Below, piece by piece: positions 6,475 to 6,798 of a stretch of 6,798 nt of DNA. The stretch is from Thermotoga sp. (GTDB lineage Bacteria; Thermotogota; Thermotogae; B3-G13): assembly GCA_003641555.1 (NCBI GenBank), contig QNAT01000067.1:1-6798 (forward strand), given 5' to 3'. Positions within the stretch are counted from its first letter, which is position 1, and each line of letters begins with the position of its first letter. The notes under the pieces were generated by a model, which searched no databases, was not told the origin of the DNA, and was given only the letters and a program-made list of their open reading frames with translations. A program made the position numbers and the translations under genes.

Positions 6475-6798
6475 TCAAACATCGAAGACCAGAAGTGTTT
6501 CAAAGGCATCATCTCTCTTCTTTATTTCTAATCTATGATATGTAAGTGCCTTCAATTCAAGGGCAGGCTTACCTTTTATTCTACCGAAGTCTACTTTTAC
6601 TTCATCTTCTTTTATCTCTGTTAACATTGGTAAAACCTCATCCACATCGAGGTAATATATAACATCGTTCAATATGTTGAAGAGCAAATCCTCCGTATTT
6701 CCTTCCATTTTATAAATGGTGGAAAATATGCATGTTTGTTCTACACCACACTTACACAAATATTTTACACTGTTAATGCAGTCCTCTACCAATTCTTT
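6475..6798 (-). CDS. Archease, RtcB activation cofactor (5' end cut by window edge)
   Basis: Partial gene; about 107 codons are visible and the frame stays open to the right edge (AAA GAA precede a TTG at 6790-6792). That TTG is therefore unlikely to be the true start. Archeases are usually around 135-150 residues, so roughly 25-35 N-terminal residues, including the conserved H-T-A-D motif, should lie outside. Visible family marks are the helix that follows that motif, a stretch NILNDVIYYLDVDEVLP matching the 'WLNELLYLxD' region, and the C-terminal signature KALTYHRLEI followed by the terminal LLVFDV, whose Asp corresponds to a metal-binding residue in the family. Known role: a small metal-binding protein that promotes guanylylation and turnover of RtcB in the cytoplasm. 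The presence of rtcB two genes downstream supports the call. The loop before KALTYH is shorter than usual, and the N-terminal part has an odd Cys cluster (CKCGVEQTC). Ends in TGA, 18 bp before the next start. Confidence 0.85.
   Translation of the reverse strand, partial: KELVEDCINSVKYLCKCGVEQTCIFSTIYKMEGNTEDLLFNILNDVIYYLDVDEVLPMLTEIKEDEVKVDFGRIKGKPALELKALTYHRLEIKKRDDAFETLLVFDV

Noticed and set aside
6264..6545. Plus-strand open frame spanning the archease/lipoprotein junction
   Set aside because: Antisense to two well-supported genes and not protein-like; chance frame.

Overview
The window holds six genes, all on the minus strand and read from high to low coordinates. In transcription order they are: an archease cut by the right edge (6475-6798), an AttH/CrtC-like lipocalin-domain lipoprotein (5404-6456), the RNA ligase RtcB (3930-5354), a SpoIID/LytB-type peptidoglycan enzyme (2797-3933), MurD (1279-2652) and an FtsW-type SEDS glycosyltransferase (186-1286). 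No rRNA, tRNA, CRISPR array, transposase or plasmid feature was seen.

The genes are packed like one operon. Archease stops 18 bp before the GTG start of the lipoprotein gene, and that gap carries an AAGGAG Shine-Dalgarno. The lipoprotein gene is about 49 bp from rtcB. The rtcB and spoIID-like genes share a 4-bp ATGA stop/start overlap, and murD and ftsW overlap by 8 bp. The only sizeable internal gap is 144 bp before murD. It holds short inverted and direct repeats and is the only place inside the window where a separate murD-ftsW promoter could lie. The upstream promoter is outside the window, and no convincing intrinsic terminator follows ftsW.

Functionally, two themes are joined. Archease and RtcB form a known pair: archease is the activation cofactor that helps RtcB become guanylylated so that it can seal RNA ends with 2',3'-cyclic phosphate and 5'-OH. 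SpoIID-like, MurD and FtsW belong to peptidoglycan metabolism: glycan-strand cleavage, cytoplasmic precursor synthesis and glycan polymerisation. The exported lipoprotein of unknown ligand sits between the two halves of the RNA repair pair. The mixture of RNA repair and cell-envelope genes is the most interesting aspect; each protein belongs to a recognisable family.

The organism is a bacterium with a peptidoglycan wall. Low GC, frequent AGA/AGG arginine and ATA isoleucine codons, and Lys/Glu-rich proteins suggest a thermophile or a relative of one. Thermotogota is a possible home, but this is an impression and not demonstrated. The last 185 bp (left end) are non-coding as far as can be judged, with a 12-bp direct repeat at 24-bp spacing and possibly the first codons of a further minus-strand gene at the very edge.
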